NCBI GenBank assembly: GCA_011330645.1 | Contig: DRQB01000166.1 | Span: 1 to 29,130 of the forward strand | Source of the DNA: Campylobacterota bacterium | GTDB lineage: Bacteria > Campylobacterota > Campylobacteria > Campylobacterales > Sulfurovaceae | Direction of reading: 5' to 3' | Length of the DNA: 29,130 bases | Shown here: one piece after another, positions 16,183 to 24,290 of the stretch | Layout of the letters: each line of letters starts with the position of its first letter | Numbering within the stretch: position 1 is the stretch's first letter | Notes under the pieces: model-generated | Database searches by the model: none | Told to the model about the DNA's origin: nothing | The model's input: the letters and a program-made list of their open reading frames with translations, nothing else | Made by a program: the position numbers and the translations under genes

Positions 16183-16254
16183 CGTAGGGTCGATGGAATC
16201 GACCACTAATGTTAAATATATAAAATATTATTGGCCGATTGTATCGACCCTACG
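16183..16254. repeat. REP-like compound palindrome between rimO and tilS
   Basis: CGTAGGGTCGAT (16183-16194) is the exact inverse complement of ATCGACCCTACG (16243-16254). The match continues inward with AATCG (16197-16201)/CGATT (16236-16240). Each arm is also a small hairpin: GGTCGAT-gga-ATCGACC (16188-16204) and GGCCGAT-tgt-ATCGACC (16233-16249, one mismatch). This two-hairpin, inverted layout resembles REP/BIME elements. The right arm encodes the last eight residues and the stop of rimO; the left arm abuts the tilS Shine-Dalgarno. Confidence 0.8.
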
Positions 16255-17556
16255 TAATAATGTAGCTAATAATTGAGTACCTACTAATTCTGTTATTTTT
16301 GCGTCATAGAGTTTACCATATTCTACAGGTAAGTCTGAGGTGTCGTTGATGAGGATTTCTCCGTCTATGTCTACTGCCCAGTTAAGTGGCCGTGCACTGA
16401 GTAGGTATTCGTGTTCATCACTTTCTCCATCTATAACTAATGTGACTGTTTTGCCTACCATGTTTTCTAAAGACTCTTGTGTGTTTTCTTCAGCTATGGC
16501 ACCTAAAACATCTGCTCTTTCATCGATGATGTCTTGAGAGATTTGTTCTAGTGTGTAGGCTGAGGTTGTCTCTTCATTTGAGTAGTGGAAGGTATTAAAT
16601 CTGTCAAATTTAAACGCTTTCATAAAGTCACAGAGTTTTTCAAAACTCTCATTACTTTCACCTGGATGACCTGCAATGAGAGAAGTACGTAAAAAGGCAT
16701 TGGGCTTAGATTTCATATATTCTAATAGTGCGATAGTCTTTTTCTCTCCAAAGCCACGTTTCATTGTTTTAAGTACACCATCATCGATGTGTTGGATAGG
16801 CATATCATAATAGGTTTGAAATACAATAGAATCGGCAATAGTGTCGATGAGTTCAAAGGTTGTAGTACTAGGATAAAGGTATAAAATACGTGCAGATTTG
16901 ACACCCTTTATGGCTTCCACACCTTTGATAAGTTCGATGAGTCCATCTGACATTTTCATATCACGCCCGTAGCTAGAACTGTCTTGTGAGATGAAAGAGA
17001 AATCATAAAAACCATCTTTGACAAGCATCTCTACTTCTTTAACAATAGAAGAGAGTGAACGTGAGTGTAACTTACCTTTAAAACTAGGAATGGCACAGAA
17101 AGAACAAGATTGATTACATCCTTCTGCTATTTTGATGTAGGCATGGTAGTTAGAACCCGTGATGACTCTACCAGAAGTCTCAGTTGCAAGATACACATCA
17201 GGAGAGAAGGTACTTTGCTTAGAAGCAATAAGTTCATCTATTTTTTCATAATCACCTACCCCTGTAAAGATATCAATCTCAGGCATATCTGCTTGAAGTT
17301 CTTCTCTATAACGTTCTGTAAGGCAGCCTGACATGACTAAGATAGAGTTCTCTTTACGTTCATCATGCAGGTTGAGTACTGTGTTAATGCTCTCTTCTTT
17401 TGCAGCATCTATAAAGCCACAAGTATTGACGATGATTACATCAGCTTCAGTGTTATCATCTGTAACTTCATACTCTTTTAGGCGTCCGAGCATCACTTCA
17501 CTATCGACAAGGTTTTTTGTGCAACCTAGACTGACTAGGTGTAATTTTTTATTCAT
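16228..17556 (-). CDS. rimO: Ribosomal protein S12 methylthiotransferase RimO
   Basis: Radical-SAM enzyme that methylthiolates an aspartate of ribosomal protein S12. 442 residues. N-terminal cluster cysteines are Cys12 (SLGCTKN), Cys46 (NTCGFID) and Cys78 (SGCLTERY). The radical-SAM motif is Cys147-x3-Cys151-x2-Cys154 in EGCNQSCSFCAIP, and a C-terminal TRAM domain follows. NTCGFIDAAKEES and RILYLYPS separate it from MiaB. The ATG is at 17556 with a weak AAAGTGA upstream. The final residues RRVDTIGQ derive from a palindromic element. tilS follows. Confidence 0.95.
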   Translation of the reverse strand: MNKKLHLVSLGCTKNLVDSEVMLGRLKEYEVTDDNTEADVIIVNTCGFIDAAKEESINTVLNLHDERKENSILVMSGCLTERYREELQADMPEIDIFTGVGDYEKIDELIASKQSTFSPDVYLATETSGRVITGSNYHAYIKIAEGCNQSCSFCAIPSFKGKLHSRSLSSIVKEVEMLVKDGFYDFSFISQDSSSYGRDMKMSDGLIELIKGVEAIKGVKSARILYLYPSTTTFELIDTIADSIVFQTYYDMPIQHIDDGVLKTMKRGFGEKKTIALLEYMKSKPNAFLRTSLIAGHPGESNESFEKLCDFMKAFKFDRFNTFHYSNEETTSAYTLEQISQDIIDERADVLGAIAEENTQESLENMVGKTVTLVIDGESDEHEYLLSARPLNWAVDIDGEILINDTSDLPVEYGKLYDAKITELVGTQLLATLLRRVDTIGQ

Positions 17557-17651
17557 ACATAATCACTTTAATGATGGTTTTAGGGTTTAGATAATGGTAT
17601 ATCTTTATAGGTGGAAGTATAGCATAAAAGAGAGAGAAGAGAGGTTATAGT

Positions 17652-17674
17652 GTTCTCCCCCAAAAGGGGAAAAC
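17652..17674 (-). terminator. Hairpin downstream of the porin gene
   Basis: GTTCTCCCC (17652-17660) and GGGGAAAAC (17666-17674) pair with one mismatch around CAAAA, 20 bases past the porin stop. The GC-rich stem suits a terminator, but the T-run after it in the leftward direction is poor. The remainder of 17557-17693 shows nothing else. Confidence 0.45.
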
Positions 17675-17693
17675 AGATGAAGCAAAAGGTAAA

Positions 17694-18947
17694 TTAAAAT
17701 TTGTAGTCAAGCATGACCCAAAATTTTGTTGTATCAACACTAAATGCATCGGCATTGTACCAAGCCGCTTTTAGCATACCTGAAAGCCCTTTTACCCCAG
17801 GGATTTTGTTTTTATAAAGTGCATCCACCTCTGTACCGTAATCAGTACTACCATTGTCACTTGAGAAGTCATGATAAACAACTTTTGCAAGACCAAAACC
17901 TTTTGATTTATATCCTATCATACCATTGGCATCAACCAGACCATCTGCTGGTGTCCCTAAGAACATATCTGCCCAACCATTTTGTCCATGGAGCGTTGCA
18001 AGTGGTGTACTAAAGGCAGGATTTCCGCCATTACCTGCTTCAAGTACTTCATAACGTGCACCTAAAAGGAATCCGCTCATGTTATAGGTACCTTCAATAT
18101 TGTAGTAGTTTGCATCTGCACCACCATGACTACCAAAAGATGGATCTACTTGTGTTGCATATTCTGCGCGATAAGAAAGTTTTCCTGGTCCAGCATTGAT
18201 TTTACCTGTTGCTGCAATACCCCAGGTATCATGAATATCTTCTACAAGATAACCATATCCTGTAAGTGTTAATTCAGGCATAAAAGTATACGCTGCATGT
18301 AAAAGTACTGTATCAGTTTTGAAATTGTCACCTACTGGTTTTACTGTATTATCATCAAAAATAGTATTGACTTGCCAGACATAAGCACCTAATAAGTTGA
18401 GGTTTTCAATAGAATTATTGATAATCGCTGCTGCATCATAAGTTTGTGGCATTTGACGCCAGTTGACAGTACCAATAAATCTTTGGTTATCAAGATTTAC
18501 ACCTTGACGACCAGCACGGATGAGTGTGTCACCAAATTTATAATCTATATACGCTTGTGAAATACGTGTCTGGTCTGGATCTGCGACGACCTGATAGAGT
18601 GGTTTTTGAGCTATATCATCATTGGAAAGACTCCAATAATCTCCACTTCCTGATACATTGGTTGCTTCTAAGTAAACAGAAAGACCATCAATTTGAAGTA
18701 AATCTGCACCGACACCTAATGTTAATCTATTAGTCAAAGCATTGGCATCACCTTTGCCATTATCAGAAGCATCTACAAATTCATATCTTGGACGAATTTC
18801 CCCTTTTGCATGGATATTGTTAAAAATCCCAAAAGTGCTAGGAGCTACTGCTGCGTGTGTTTCTACTACAGGTTCAACTGGAGTAATGTCCCCACCAGCC
18901 ATTATCATTGTTGAGGCTACTACCGAAAGTAATACAATTCTTTTCAT
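17694..18947 (-). CDS. Outer-membrane beta-barrel porin
   Basis: 417 residues when started at the ATG at 18947, which has a strong AAGGAG. An upstream in-frame start would add 26 charged residues before the signal peptide. Residues 1-18 form a Sec signal peptide (Lys-Arg, hydrophobic core, then AGG). The mature part has alternating aromatic/hydrophobic strands, Gly/Asp/Asn-rich turns and a terminal Phe (LDYKF), the BAM signal. Segments such as GRQGVNLDNQRFIGTVNWRQ resemble OprD/major-porin-like proteins of Campylobacterota. It should allow passive uptake of small solutes; the substrate is not evident. The promoter region carries an FNR-type dyad. Confidence 0.9.
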   Translation of the reverse strand: MKRIVLLSVVASTMIMAGGDITPVEPVVETHAAVAPSTFGIFNNIHAKGEIRPRYEFVDASDNGKGDANALTNRLTLGVGADLLQIDGLSVYLEATNVSGSGDYWSLSNDDIAQKPLYQVVADPDQTRISQAYIDYKFGDTLIRAGRQGVNLDNQRFIGTVNWRQMPQTYDAAAIINNSIENLNLLGAYVWQVNTIFDDNTVKPVGDNFKTDTVLLHAAYTFMPELTLTGYGYLVEDIHDTWGIAATGKINAGPGKLSYRAEYATQVDPSFGSHGGADANYYNIEGTYNMSGFLLGARYEVLEAGNGGNPAFSTPLATLHGQNGWADMFLGTPADGLVDANGMIGYKSKGFGLAKVVYHDFSSDNGSTDYGTEVDALYKNKIPGVKGLSGMLKAAWYNADAFSVDTTKFWVMLDYKF

Positions 18948-18983
18948 TCTAATCTCCTTGAATTTATTTTTTGTATTCTTCCT

Positions 18984-18989
18984 ATTGTA
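18984..18989 (-). promoter_or_regulatory. Probable -10 element of the porin gene
   Basis: On the minus strand TACAAT reads 18989-18984, giving an expected transcript start near 18977, 30 bases before the ATG. No -35 is evident, as expected for an activator-dependent promoter. Confidence 0.45.
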
Positions 18990-19011
18990 CTCTTTATGGT
19001 AATGTGATAGA

Positions 19012-19025
19012 TTGATATACATCAA
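19012..19025. promoter_or_regulatory. FNR-type operator upstream of the porin
   Basis: TTGAT-ATAC-ATCAA is a perfect match to the TTGAT-N4-ATCAA consensus of FNR-family regulators. Its centre lies 41.5 bases upstream of the transcript start inferred from the TACAAT -10, the class II activator position. Which FNR/CRP-family protein binds it in this organism cannot be told. Confidence 0.6.
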
Positions 19026-19029
19026 TAAA

Positions 19030-19044
19030 TTAACGTATAGTTAA
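19030..19044. promoter_or_regulatory. Second dyad TTAAC-N5-GTTAA beside the FNR box
   Basis: TTAAC (19030-19034) and GTTAA (19040-19044) surround GTATA. C. jejuni NssR, an FNR-family regulator, is described as binding TTAAC-N4-GTTAA; the spacer here is one longer, so the match is imperfect. Confidence 0.35.
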
Positions 19045-19107
19045 CAAAATATTAATATATGATTATAATGTGATAGGTTTTGAAATAAGAATTTGAATTA
19101 AAAAGGA

Positions 19108-19183
19108 TGGTGGCGCCAGACGGAATCGAACCGCCGACACAAGGATTTTCAATCCTTTGCTCTACCAACTGAGCTATGGAGCC
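19108..19183 (-). tRNA. tRNA-Phe, anticodon GAA, CCA encoded
   Basis: On the minus strand the 76-base cloverleaf has acceptor GGCTCCA/TGGCGCC, D-arm GCTC/GAGC, anticodon stem AAGGA/TCCTT with loop TTGAAAA, and T-arm GGCGG/CCGTC with TTCGATT. The anticodon GAA occupies 19150-19148. CCA is encoded at 19110-19108. The acceptor contains one mismatch, T4 against C69. It lies alone between murD and the porin. Confidence 0.95.
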
Positions 19184-19220
19184 ACGACTTAAAACAAGGT
19201 ATTTTGTTTAAGTGGATAGA

Positions 19221-19226
19221 ATTATA
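19221..19226 (-). promoter_or_regulatory. -10 element of tRNA-Phe
   Basis: TATAAT on the minus strand (19226-19221) lies 37 bases before the mature 5' end. TTGTAT at 19251-19246 is a possible -35 with a long 19-base spacer. Confidence 0.5.
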
Positions 19227-19274
19227 ACGGCTTAAACTTAAAAAAATACAAGGAAATAAGCCAAATGGGTTATT

Positions 19275-20480
19275 TTATAGATTTTTTACTAAATCCATAA
19301 AAGTTTCACCTCTATGTTTATAAGATTTGAACTGATCAAAGCTTGCTGCTGCGGGAGAGAGGAGTGCCACACTCTTGGCTGTTAATGTTTTTCCAATAGC
19401 ATCGACGGCATTTTTCAAAGTATGTGCTTCAATGCAGTCAATATGGAATGCTTTTGAAAGCTTGGAAAGTTTGTCATTATTTGCGCCTATAGTATATAAT
19501 GTAAGATTAAGCGTTTGCATTGCTTTAAAAAGTGGTGTTAAATCTACGCCTTTGTCGTCTCCTCCGAGTATGAGGTGAATGTGTTTGTCTGCATAGCCTT
19601 TGACTGCTTGTATTGTAGCATCAAGATTGGTGGCTTTTGAGTCATTGACCCAGAGTCTGCCTTGCGCGTCATAAAACTCTTCTTGACGATGTGCATCACG
19701 TTTGAAAGTATTTAGTAAATCATAGTTTGTTTCATCAAAAAGTACTTTAGTGATGGCTAAAGAGAGTAAAGCATCTTGTAAAAAGGCACCTTTGTAGTGA
19801 AGTTTGGACATATCTAAATTAAAATAGTCACATAAAAAGGCATCACTGTCATATTCCACAACATAAGCATTTGTTTTAGGTAGATTGAGCCCTTTAGGTA
19901 CAAGCGCTAATTCACCTTCTTTCATCGTCAGGAGGGGTCTGAGTTTATCTGCTTCATAGGCTTCAGGGGTACCATGCCAGTCAAGATGGTCTGGGGTGAT
20001 AGGAAGTAACAGATAAATGTCTGGAGAAGCATACTGTGTGTGATGTAATGTAAAAGAAGAGCTTTCCAGTACCCAGATGGAAGCATTTTCATCCAAGTCG
20101 GCTAAAGGTGTCCCAATGTTTCCGCCGCTCATAGCCCCTCTGCTTTCTAATAAATGGGTGAGCATTTGTGTTGTGGTTGTTTTCCCATTTGTACCAGATA
20201 TCCAAATACTAAAAGGCATCATCTCGTCAAAATAATCATATTCACTTAAAAGATGATTGGCTTTTTGTATCAGTGGATGTTGAGGAGGAAGGCTAGGGGT
20301 AGTCACTTCTAAAGAACTGTTATCTGGATTGAACTCATGTGAGGGTCTAATAGTGTTATTATTTTCATCTGTATAGGTCTTTTTACATCTATCATCAAAG
20401 AAAATACAGCCACCACCTAACTTTTTTGCAAGTGCTTTAGTGGTTAGCCCATATCCAAATAAAGTAGGTTTTTTTTGCAT
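19275..20480 (-). CDS. murD: UDP-N-acetylmuramoylalanine-D-glutamate ligase
   Basis: Adds D-glutamate to UDP-MurNAc-L-Ala in cytosolic peptidoglycan precursor synthesis. 401 residues from the ATG at 20480: short Rossmann-like N-terminus LFGYGLTTKALA, Mur-ligase P-loop GTNGKTTTT at 96-104, SPDHLDWHGTPEAYEADK-type central motif, WVNDSKATNLDA, and GGDDKGVD then LLSPAAASFDQF at the C-terminus. A longer frame reaching 20531 would overlap mraY and add 17 non-conserved residues, so it is not used. The start lies one base after the mraY stop, implying translational coupling. Shorter than E. coli MurD (438), as in C. jejuni. Confidence 0.95.
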   Translation of the reverse strand: MQKKPTLFGYGLTTKALAKKLGGGCIFFDDRCKKTYTDENNNTIRPSHEFNPDNSSLEVTTPSLPPQHPLIQKANHLLSEYDYFDEMMPFSIWISGTNGKTTTTQMLTHLLESRGAMSGGNIGTPLADLDENASIWVLESSSFTLHHTQYASPDIYLLLPITPDHLDWHGTPEAYEADKLRPLLTMKEGELALVPKGLNLPKTNAYVVEYDSDAFLCDYFNLDMSKLHYKGAFLQDALLSLAITKVLFDETNYDLLNTFKRDAHRQEEFYDAQGRLWVNDSKATNLDATIQAVKGYADKHIHLILGGDDKGVDLTPLFKAMQTLNLTLYTIGANNDKLSKLSKAFHIDCIEAHTLKNAVDAIGKTLTAKSVALLSPAAASFDQFKSYKHRGETFMDLVKNL

Positions 20481-20481
20481 A

Positions 20482-21540
20482 TTAACGGAACTTGAAAGAG
20501 ATAAGGGCAAGGATGTTTGCAATAAATGCAATCATCCAAAAGCGTACAATAATTTTGTTTTCAGCCCACCCTTTGAGTTCATAGTGATGGTGGATGGGCG
20601 CCATTCTGAAGATGCGTTTTTCACGGAGTTTGAAAGACCCTACCTGTAAGATAACAGAGACGGTTTCTATGACAAAGATGATACCAATAAGTATGAGTAG
20701 CACTTCACTTTTTCCTAAAATAGCAAGATAGGCTAAAAATCCACCAATGGCAAGGCTCCCTGTGTCTCCCATAAAAACTTCTGCTGGGTAACAGTTGTAC
20801 CAAAGAAAACCAAGCAGCCCGCCAGAAAGGGCAGCGGCAAGTATCATCACTTCTCCTACTCCTTTAATATTAGGTACAAGAAGATATTCAGAGAATATAG
20901 CATGTCCTGTAATATAGACAATGGCGCCTAAGGTAAAAAGTGCAATGACAGAAGGAACAGTCGCCAGACCATCTAGACCATCTGTGAGATTGACAGCATT
21001 GGTTGTAGCTAAAAAGACGAGTACCCAGAAAGGAATAGCAGCATACCCCAAGTCAAAAAGAGGTGTTTTAAGAAAAGGGATATAAAACTCTGTAGGAAAA
21101 CCAGTATAGATAAGTATCCCTGTGGCAAGCACAGCGATAAGTGCTTGTAAGCCCATTTTACCTTTTGGGGTGAGACCTTCTAAATTATCTCCAGAGAGTA
21201 CTTTGCCTAAATCATCTTTTAGACCCACTAAACCAAATCCAATCAATGTAATGAGCCCTCCAAGGATGTAGAGGTTTGTTAAATCAACAGTCACCAGTGC
21301 AGAAATAATGGTAGCCCCTAAAAAAATAGCTCCTCCCATTGTTGGAGTATGGCGTTTTCCTTCATGTGCAGGGACATATTTACTGATGGGTTGATTGGCA
21401 TTTTTAGAGATGGCCCAGGCAAGGTATTTTGGCATGAGAAGGAGTGTCAGCATAAATGCAATAAAAAATGCAAGTCCAGCACGTACTGAAATGTAACCAA
21501 AAAGGTTAATATCTAAAAGTTGAGAGAGTTCATATAACAT
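20482..21540 (-). CDS. mraY: Phospho-N-acetylmuramoyl-pentapeptide transferase
   Basis: Integral inner-membrane enzyme that transfers phospho-MurNAc-pentapeptide to undecaprenyl phosphate to make lipid I. 352 residues with about ten hydrophobic helices. Family motifs: HEGKRHTPTMGG near residue 60, NLTDGLDGLA with the Asp pair that coordinates Mg, EVFMGDTGSLAIGG, and the PIHHHYELKGW loop near residue 320. First gene of mraY-murD. Divergent from gpmI across 77 bases, the arrangement I recall for C. jejuni. The Shine-Dalgarno AAGGG is rather far from the ATG. Confidence 0.97.
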   Translation of the reverse strand: MLYELSQLLDINLFGYISVRAGLAFFIAFMLTLLLMPKYLAWAISKNANQPISKYVPAHEGKRHTPTMGGAIFLGATIISALVTVDLTNLYILGGLITLIGFGLVGLKDDLGKVLSGDNLEGLTPKGKMGLQALIAVLATGILIYTGFPTEFYIPFLKTPLFDLGYAAIPFWVLVFLATTNAVNLTDGLDGLATVPSVIALFTLGAIVYITGHAIFSEYLLVPNIKGVGEVMILAAALSGGLLGFLWYNCYPAEVFMGDTGSLAIGGFLAYLAILGKSEVLLILIGIIFVIETVSVILQVGSFKLREKRIFRMAPIHHHYELKGWAENKIIVRFWMIAFIANILALISFKFR

Positions 21541-21617
21541 TGATTCTAATTCCCTTTATGTTTAAGAAAGTTTATTTTACTATTATTTCAATTAAATACT
21601 ACGACAAAGATAACACG

Positions 21618-23096
21618 ATGAATAAAAAAACAATTTTAATTATTACTGATGGTATTGGGTGCAAGCCTGATAGCACTTGTAATGCATTTAAAGATGCGAA
21701 AAAACCAACCTATGATACACTTTTTGAGACGGCGCCAAGAGCACTCATTTCTACCCATGGGCTTAGTGTTGGACTTCCACAAGGACAGATGGGAAACTCT
21801 GAAGTAGGGCATATGACGATTGGGAGTGGCCGTATTTTATATCAAGACCTTGTCAAAGTTTCTTTGGCACTTGAAGATGGAAGCATAGAAAATAATGTAG
21901 CACTGACTGAGACTTTAGATAAAAGTGAACGTGTACATTTCATAGGGTTACTCAGTGATGGGGGTGTCCATTCACATATAGAACATACGATTGGACTGGC
22001 TAAATTAGCCAAAAAAAGAGGGAAAAAAGTCTTTTTGCACTTGATTACAGATGGACGTGATGTAAGTCCTACTTCGGCTAAAACGTATATCGAGCAGATA
22101 GAGGCTATTTGTGATGAAAACATCAGTATTGCAACTATTGGTGGACGTTTTTATACGATGGATAGAGACAATCGTTGGGAAAGAGTAGAAAAAGGCTATC
22201 AGGCGATAGTGACGGCGACTCCCAAAACAACGTTAAGTCCAAAGGCCTATGTGGATGAGAGTTATGCAAAAGAGGAACTCGATGAGTTTTTAGAACCTGT
22301 GGCATTTGCTGGGTATGAAGGTATGACTGAGGAAGATAGTGTGATTGTTACTAATTTCCGTTCAGACAGAGTACGTGAAATAACAGCAGCACTCGGAGAT
22401 AGAGCATTTAATGGTTTTACAAGAGCATATCTGCCACTTCATATCGCAACGATGACACAATATGATAGTGCTTTTGACTATCCTATCCTTTTCCCTAAAG
22501 AGGCGCCTAAAAATACTTTAGCAGAAGTAGTTGCCCATGCAGGACTTCGCCAGCTACATACAGCAGAGACTGAAAAGTATGCACATGTAACCTTTTTTCT
22601 CAATGGGGGGATAGAAGAACCTTATATCGGTGAAAGCCGTGTACTGATACCGAGCCCTGATGTCAAGACATATGATATGCAACCAGAAATGTCTGCACCC
22701 CAAGTAGGTGAAGCTGTACGTTGTGCTATGGATGAAGCATATGATTTCATCGTTGTGAACTTTGCCAATGGTGATATGGTAGGGCATACAGGTAATTATG
22801 ATGCAGCATGTGAAGCGGTCAATGCAGTAGATACACAGTTAGGACTTATTATAGAAAAGGCCAAAGAAGAGGGCTATAACATTATTTTAACTTCAGACCA
22901 TGGAAACTGTGAAGAGATGCGGGATGCTGATGGAAATGTGCTTACAAATCACACTGTAGGTGAAGTATGGTGTTTTGTGCTAGCCGTTGGTGTTACCAAA
23001 GTGAAAGAAGGCTGTGGACTTAACAATATAGCGCCATCTGTACTAAAACTCATGGGACTGGAAATCCCAAGTGAAATGGATGAACCTCTCATATAA
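21618..23096 (+). CDS. gpmI: 2,3-bisphosphoglycerate-independent phosphoglycerate mutase
   Basis: Interconverts 3- and 2-phosphoglycerate through a phosphoserine intermediate with Mn ions. 492 residues from the ATG at 21618: metal-binding Asp11 in IITDG, catalytic Ser61 in GQMGNSEVGH, phosphotransferase insert with LLSDGGVHSH, ITDGRDV and GRFYTMDRDNRW, and late metal ligands in VVNFANGDMVGHTG and SDHGNCEEM. A 26-residue extension starting at TTG (21540) is rejected because it precedes the conserved start and lacks a ribosome site. It completes triose-phosphate metabolism together with gap-pgk-tpiA elsewhere in the window. Confidence 0.96.
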   Translation: MNKKTILIITDGIGCKPDSTCNAFKDAKKPTYDTLFETAPRALISTHGLSVGLPQGQMGNSEVGHMTIGSGRILYQDLVKVSLALEDGSIENNVALTETLDKSERVHFIGLLSDGGVHSHIEHTIGLAKLAKKRGKKVFLHLITDGRDVSPTSAKTYIEQIEAICDENISIATIGGRFYTMDRDNRWERVEKGYQAIVTATPKTTLSPKAYVDESYAKEELDEFLEPVAFAGYEGMTEEDSVIVTNFRSDRVREITAALGDRAFNGFTRAYLPLHIATMTQYDSAFDYPILFPKEAPKNTLAEVVAHAGLRQLHTAETEKYAHVTFFLNGGIEEPYIGESRVLIPSPDVKTYDMQPEMSAPQVGEAVRCAMDEAYDFIVVNFANGDMVGHTGNYDAACEAVNAVDTQLGLIIEKAKEEGYNIILTSDHGNCEEMRDADGNVLTNHTVGEVWCFVLAVGVTKVKEGCGLNNIAPSVLKLMGLEIPSEMDEPLI

Positions 23097-23097
23097 T

Positions 23098-23126
23098 TTG
23101 ACTTAATTTTTTTTTCATAGTATGAT
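23098..23126 (+). promoter_or_regulatory. Sigma70-type promoter after gpmI
   Basis: TTGACT (23098-23103) and TATGAT (23121-23126) are 17 bases apart and begin two bases after the gpmI stop. The spacer holds a T9 run. This indicates separate transcription of the following small gene. Confidence 0.65.
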
Positions 23127-23155
23127 GAAGATAGACCATTTTCATAGGAGAAATT

Positions 23156-23494
23156 ATGGAAAAAAAGATTAAAGAGTCAGTAGGAACCTTACTCGCACAT
23201 ATTATTAAAGTTGATAAGAGGGATATAGAAAAAGAAGCACCACTTTTTTGTGATATCATGGGACAAAATTTTGATTGTGACCATGAAGAGGCAAAAGATT
23301 TTTTGTATGGCATGATGGACAAAGAGTATGATTTAGATGAACATGTCAGTATCATCAATCAAGCACTTTGTGAAGATAAACTTTCTAAACTACATATTTT
23401 AGAACAATTGAATCATATGATTTATTCTGATACGATTAGCCCTAATGATTATAAGATTTTTGATGATATTAAGAATAAGCTTTTCGAGTGTTAA
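23156..23494 (+). CDS. Small helical protein, possibly TerB-like
   Basis: 112 residues, predicted all-helical, cytosolic, with AGGAG five bases before the ATG. The pattern LLAHIIKVDKRDIEKEAPLFCDIM recalls the TerB/tellurite-resistance-like helical fold (hydrophobic helix, short charged turn, second helix), but the usual DG in that turn is missing, so the assignment is tentative. Three Cys (32, 39 and the last residue) are not in a metal motif. It lies between gpmI and fabG, where C. jejuni as I recall has no gene. Confidence 0.7.
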   Translation: MEKKIKESVGTLLAHIIKVDKRDIEKEAPLFCDIMGQNFDCDHEEAKDFLYGMMDKEYDLDEHVSIINQALCEDKLSKLHILEQLNHMIYSDTISPNDYKIFDDIKNKLFEC

Positions 23495-23510
23495 GGGTTT
23501 AAATAGCTTA

Positions 23511-23519
23511 TGCTACAAT
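23511..23519 (+). promoter_or_regulatory. Extended -10 promoter of fabG
   Basis: TGC followed by TACAAT (23514-23519) forms an extended -10, 25 bases before the fabG ATG, with AAAGGG between. Confidence 0.5.
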
Positions 23520-23544
23520 ATCTCAAATATTTTAAAGGGTATGT

Positions 23545-24288
23545 ATGAAATTTACAGGGACAAATGTACTTGTTACGGGTGCAAGTAGAGGGATAGGTGC
23601 TGAGATAGCTAAAGGATTAGCTGCCATGGGACTTAAAGTATGGGTAAACTTTCGTTCTGGAGAAGCTGAAGCCAATGCAGTGAAAGCAGATATAGAAGCT
23701 GCAGGTGGTAAAGCAGAAGTCATTGGTTTTGATGTGAGTGATGAAGAAGCATTTGTAAGTGCTATAAAAAGCATTGTTGAATGTGACGGTGAACTCTCTT
23801 ACCTTGTAAACAATGCAGGTATTACCAAAGATGGACTTGCAATGCGTATGAAGAGTGAGCAGTTTATGGATGTGATTAATGCAAATCTCAAGTCAACGTT
23901 TATAGGGTGTAGAGAATCACTGAAAGTAATGCGTAAAAAGCGTTTTGGTTCTGTGGTAAATATCGCTTCTATTGTAGGGGAAACTGGTAATGCAGGGCAG
24001 ACTAACTACGCTGCCTCTAAAGGTGGAACTATCGCCATGACAAAATCTTTTGCCATCGAAGCAGCAGCCTCTGGTATACGTTACAATACAATTACCCCAG
24101 GTTTCATTGCTACTGAAATGACAGAAGTACTGAAAGATGAGGTCAAAGATGCCTTTACAGCCAAGATTCCTATGGGAAGATTTGGAAAACCTTCTGAAGT
24201 GGCAGATGCTGTAGCATTTCTACTCTCAGACCATTCTTCTTATATTACGGGTGAGACGCTTAAAGTTAATGGCGGGATGTATATGTAA
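23545..24288 (+). CDS. fabG: 3-oxoacyl-[acyl-carrier-protein] reductase
   Basis: NADPH-dependent reduction of beta-ketoacyl-ACP in fatty acid elongation. 247 residues, a classical short-chain dehydrogenase: cofactor loop TGASRGIG at 11-18, NNAG at 89-92, catalytic Ser142, Tyr155 and Lys159 (NYAASKGG), and PGFIATEMTE after the active site. The C-terminal GETLKVNGGMYM is typical of FabG. In C. jejuni fabG also follows the mutase gene. acpP, often nearby, is not in the window. Confidence 0.93.
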   Translation: MKFTGTNVLVTGASRGIGAEIAKGLAAMGLKVWVNFRSGEAEANAVKADIEAAGGKAEVIGFDVSDEEAFVSAIKSIVECDGELSYLVNNAGITKDGLAMRMKSEQFMDVINANLKSTFIGCRESLKVMRKKRFGSVVNIASIVGETGNAGQTNYAASKGGTIAMTKSFAIEAAASGIRYNTITPGFIATEMTEVLKDEVKDAFTAKIPMGRFGKPSEVADAVAFLLSDHSSYITGETLKVNGGMYM

Positions 24289-24290
24289 AT

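Noticed and set aside
16183..16254. Intrinsic terminator after rimO
   Set aside because: There is a long, partly paired centre, no T-run on the minus strand, and the left arm abuts the tilS ribosome site, so a repeat element explains it better.
18948..19025. Longer porin start at 19025
   Set aside because: It would place 26 charged residues before a clear signal peptide and run through the FNR box; the ATG at 18947 has AAGGAG.
20481..20531. Longer murD start inside mraY
   Set aside because: The added residues are not like MurD; the ATG at 20480 gives the N-terminus seen in C. jejuni MurD.
21540..21617. 26-residue N-terminal extension of GpmI from a TTG
   Set aside because: It precedes the conserved MNKKTILIITDG start, has no ribosome site and would overlap the mraY start codon.
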